Assembly (NCBI GenBank): GCA_963678705.1
Contig: OY783203.1
Location: 41,416,347 to 41,480,346 of the forward strand
Direction of reading: 5' to 3'
Source: Panorpa germanica
Taxonomy: Eukaryota; Arthropoda; Insecta; Mecoptera; Panorpidae
Length of the DNA: 64,000 nt
Position 1 is the stretch's first letter. Every line of letters begins with the position of its first letter. A program made the translations under genes and the position numbers. Under the pieces are notes generated by a model. It worked only from the letters and a program-made list of their open reading frames with translations. It made no database searches and was not told the DNA's origin. Positions 61,598 through 64,000 of this stretch are shown here, one piece after another.

Positions 61598-64000
61598 TCA
61601 CTTAACAAAAGAGTTGTAGTTAAACATACCAAGTTTAGATCTTAAGAATTGGAATTTATCTTTTGACAATGCTTTAGTTAATATATCTGCATATTGATCA
61701 GCAGTGCTTACAGATTTAAGATCTATAATCTTTTGAGAATATTTTTCTTTTATGAAGTGATACTTAATATCAATATGTTTACATCTTTTATGAAAATTTA
61801 TATTCTTAATTACACTGATGGCACTTTGATTGTCCAAATGTAAACACATAGTGTCTTGTTTATATTCACCAATATCACTTAACACTTGCTTTATCCACAT
61901 GGCTTCTTTTGTTGCAGCACAGGCGGCCATAAATTCAGCTTCTGTTGTTGACAGAGCAACCGTCTGTTGGCGTTGGCTTGACCATGTTACAGCAGCACCA
62001 TTCTTTATGAAGACGTAGCCAGTAACTGAGCGTCTTGTATCAATATCGTTTGCATAATCAGCATCACTATAACCAGTAACAGCTGGTGGCTCTGATGTTG
62101 ATGAGTAGTTCAGGCCATAATCTTTAGTATCCTTCAGGTACTTGAAGATCTTCGTGACAGCATTCCAGTGTGATTTGTTATAGCAACTTAAAAATCGACT
62201 TACCAGGCTTACGGCAAACATAATTTCTGGTCGACTGACTGTAGCTAGATGCATAAGAGAACCTACAGCTTCTCTATAAGGATAGTTTTTCTCTGGTTCT
62301 CCATCTTCCTTTTGTAGCTTTACATGGGGGTCCACTGGAACAGTGTTCGGGTTAGCGTCAGTCATGTTAAACTTCTCTAACAGTTGTTCCACATACTTGG
62401 TCTGATGTATAAAAATACCGTTGCTAACTATCTCAATTTGCATGCCCACAAAATTACTTGGTGTGTTCAATATTTTTACTTCCAGCACAGATTGTAGTTC
62501 CTTGGTTATTTCTTTCAGAGTGGATTCAGTTTTAGAAAATAGTAGACCATCATCCACATACAGGCAAAGATAACATTTCTCATTCTTGACATGACCAACA
62601 TACACACATTGATCAGCTTTGCTGTTGATGAAGCCAAATTTCTTTAATATTGAGTCAAATTTCTTATTCCAGCTTCTGGGGGCTTGCTTTAAACCATACA
62701 GCGACTTGTTGAGCTTGCATACCATGTTGTTTTCACAGGATAGACCTTCAGGCGGAGTCATAAATATAGTCTCTTCAAGTTCACCATATAAAAATGCAGT
62801 TTTTACATCAAGTTGTAAGATTTTAAGTTTATTTTGAACAGCCATGGAAAGTAATAAACGTATTGAATCATACCTTACAGTCGGAGCGAAGGTTTCTGTG
62901 TAGTCAATACCTGCGGTTTGTGCAAATCCCTTAGCACAAAGTCTTGATTTGAACCGTGGACCCGTTGACTCTTCTTTTATTCGGAACACCCATTTGCTAC
63001 CGATCACTTTGGCATTTGGAGGTTTTTCTATCAATGTCCAGGTTTCATTTTTCTTATGTGCATCAAGTTCTTCATTGATTGACTTTTTCCATTCATTTTT
63101 ATTTGTTGAATGTACTGCTTCTTCATATGTTACAGGAACACAGGATGAGAATAAACACAGATGAGTATGTTCTTCAGTACATGGACAGTTGAAATTCTTC
63201 TTTTTTGTTTTATTTCTTGGTCTCAATGTCACATTACTGACGGGAGGAGAATCAATTCTGGTGTTAGGTAAGTATTCACTGTCGGATGTTGACCTGTTTC
63301 CTTTCTCTGTTTCATATGAACTTTCTGAATTTGTGTCGTTGTCAATCAAGCTGTCCTCTTCCGTTGTTGCATTTTCTCTTACATCTTCTTTTCTTGTATT
63401 TGTTTTGTCATTTTCAGTTTCTGTCTCATTCAATTCTACCGAAACAAAATCTCTTTTCACTGAGGATTCAAGAAATGTAGCATCTCTGCTCTTTATTACC
63501 TTTCTAGTATTTGGTAATGTGAATCTGTATCCTTTTGTATGGTCGCAGTATCCGATGAAGATCATTCTTTGAGCCTTTGGATCCCATTTTCTGCGTTTTT
63601 CTTTAGGTAGATGAACCATTGCTTCGCAGCCAAATATACGCATATGATTAACATTTGGTTTGCGTCCAGACCAGATTTCCATAGGAGTCTTGAAAGCTAA
63701 GGATTTGGTTGGGGAACGATTGATGATGTAAGCAGCAGTGTGTATTGCATCTGCCCAATACAACTTCGGCAGACCAGCGTTGAGTAGCATGCACTTCGCT
63801 TTTTCAACCAGTGTCCGATTCATACGTTCCGCAGTCCCATTCTGTTCAGGCGTGTATGGTGTGGTGGTCTGATGAATGATTCCGGCACCTTTCAGGTAAT
63901 CAGAGAAGGCTTTGTTATCGTATTCAAGTCCGTTGTCTGTACGAAGAACCTTTATACGAGCATCCAATTGATTTTCAACTTCTTGCTTGAATTCTTTGAA
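61598..64000 (-). CDS. Copia (Ty1/copia) polyprotein, C-terminal 800 residues
   Basis: The frame is open from the right window edge to a stop at 61598, so gag, protease and part of integrase lie outside the window. Visible in order: integrase core end (VLRTDNGLEYDN with the second Asp and PYTPEQNGTAERMNRTLVE with the Glu, residues about 15-65); an acidic linker (about 180-290); Copia-type reverse transcriptase (GSKWVFRIK; LDVKTAFLYGELEE; LCLYVDDGLLFS, catalytic YVDD near residue 480); then RNase H (GYSDADYANDIDTRRSVTGY; ALSTTEAEFMAACA; HLDNQSAISV). All catalytic signatures seen are intact and there are no stops or shifts, which suggests a recent and possibly active copy. Confidence 0.95.
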   Translation of the reverse strand, partial: FKEFKQEVENQLDARIKVLRTDNGLEYDNKAFSDYLKGAGIIHQTTTPYTPEQNGTAERMNRTLVEKAKCMLLNAGLPKLYWADAIHTAAYIINRSPTKSLAFKTPMEIWSGRKPNVNHMRIFGCEAMVHLPKEKRRKWDPKAQRMIFIGYCDHTKGYRFTLPNTRKVIKSRDATFLESSVKRDFVSVELNETETENDKTNTRKEDVRENATTEEDSLIDNDTNSESSYETEKGNRSTSDSEYLPNTRIDSPPVSNVTLRPRNKTKKKNFNCPCTEEHTHLCLFSSCVPVTYEEAVHSTNKNEWKKSINEELDAHKKNETWTLIEKPPNAKVIGSKWVFRIKEESTGPRFKSRLCAKGFAQTAGIDYTETFAPTVRYDSIRLLLSMAVQNKLKILQLDVKTAFLYGELEETIFMTPPEGLSCENNMVCKLNKSLYGLKQAPRSWNKKFDSILKKFGFINSKADQCVYVGHVKNEKCYLCLYVDDGLLFSKTESTLKEITKELQSVLEVKILNTPSNFVGMQIEIVSNGIFIHQTKYVEQLLEKFNMTDANPNTVPVDPHVKLQKEDGEPEKNYPYREAVGSLMHLATVSRPEIMFAVSLVSRFLSCYNKSHWNAVTKIFKYLKDTKDYGLNYSSTSEPPAVTGYSDADYANDIDTRRSVTGYVFIKNGAAVTWSSQRQQTVALSTTEAEFMAACAATKEAMWIKQVLSDIGEYKQDTMCLHLDNQSAISVIKNINFHKRCKHIDIKYHFIKEKYSQKIIDLKSVSTADQYADILTKALSKDKFQFLRSKLGMFNYNSFVK

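Noticed and set aside
63189..63572. 127-codon + strand frame
   Set aside because: Antisense shadow of the Copia polyprotein linker.

Overview
The window is AT-rich, intron-containing eukaryotic DNA, almost certainly from an insect. The evidence is a multi-exon SLC16-type transporter with GT-AG introns, an ecdysteroid-kinase-like gene, and BEL/Pao, Copia, mariner, LINE, Helitron-like and tRNA-derived SINE repeats. I cannot fix the order of insect from sequence alone. Gene density is low: two confident protein-coding genes, two probable uncharacterised genes, one weak candidate, and repeats in most of what remains.

Region 1-8.9 kb: a small five-exon gene on the + strand (2387-7429, 139 aa, not recognised) has a young BEL/Pao-type LTR element (2455-5538) in its first intron. 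The two 309-bp LTRs look identical and the element is flanked by the perfect 5-bp duplication GAAAT. Its single 561-codon frame joins a DUF1759-type gag to remnants of a largely deleted pol. A possible MITE follows at about 8.1-8.4 kb.

Region 8.9-17.1 kb: about 40 direct copies of a 145-146 bp repeat, then a unique inverted core, then about 12 copies in the opposite orientation. The left edge carries a Helitron-like 3' terminus on the minus strand (hairpin, 10-nt spacer, CTAG then T). I read the block as a Helitron-associated minisatellite that expanded and became inverted.

Region 17-36 kb: gene-poor DNA, then a ten-exon minus-strand monocarboxylate transporter gene (23371-32791). All exon phases join cleanly; the first coding exon is not identified. 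Its introns hold SINE copies and a decayed LINE fragment.

Region 36-45 kb: a single-exon EcKinase-like gene (36959-38269, minus) with a TATA box, a decayed duplicate of its own 3' end just downstream, a 261-bp MITE, and a single-exon acidic protein gene of unknown function (43364-44425, minus) with a perfect hairpin some 550 bp upstream.

Region 45-64 kb: mostly repeats: two members of a DNA-element family with CCCAGTAAAC ends, several SINEs, a mariner remnant, another interspersed repeat, a weak two-exon gene candidate, and a Copia polyprotein that runs off the right edge of the window together with its 3' LTR.

The genes do not form an operon or an evident pathway. The transporter and the EcKinase-like enzyme are both plausible metabolic or detoxification genes, but their proximity is not evidence of joint function.
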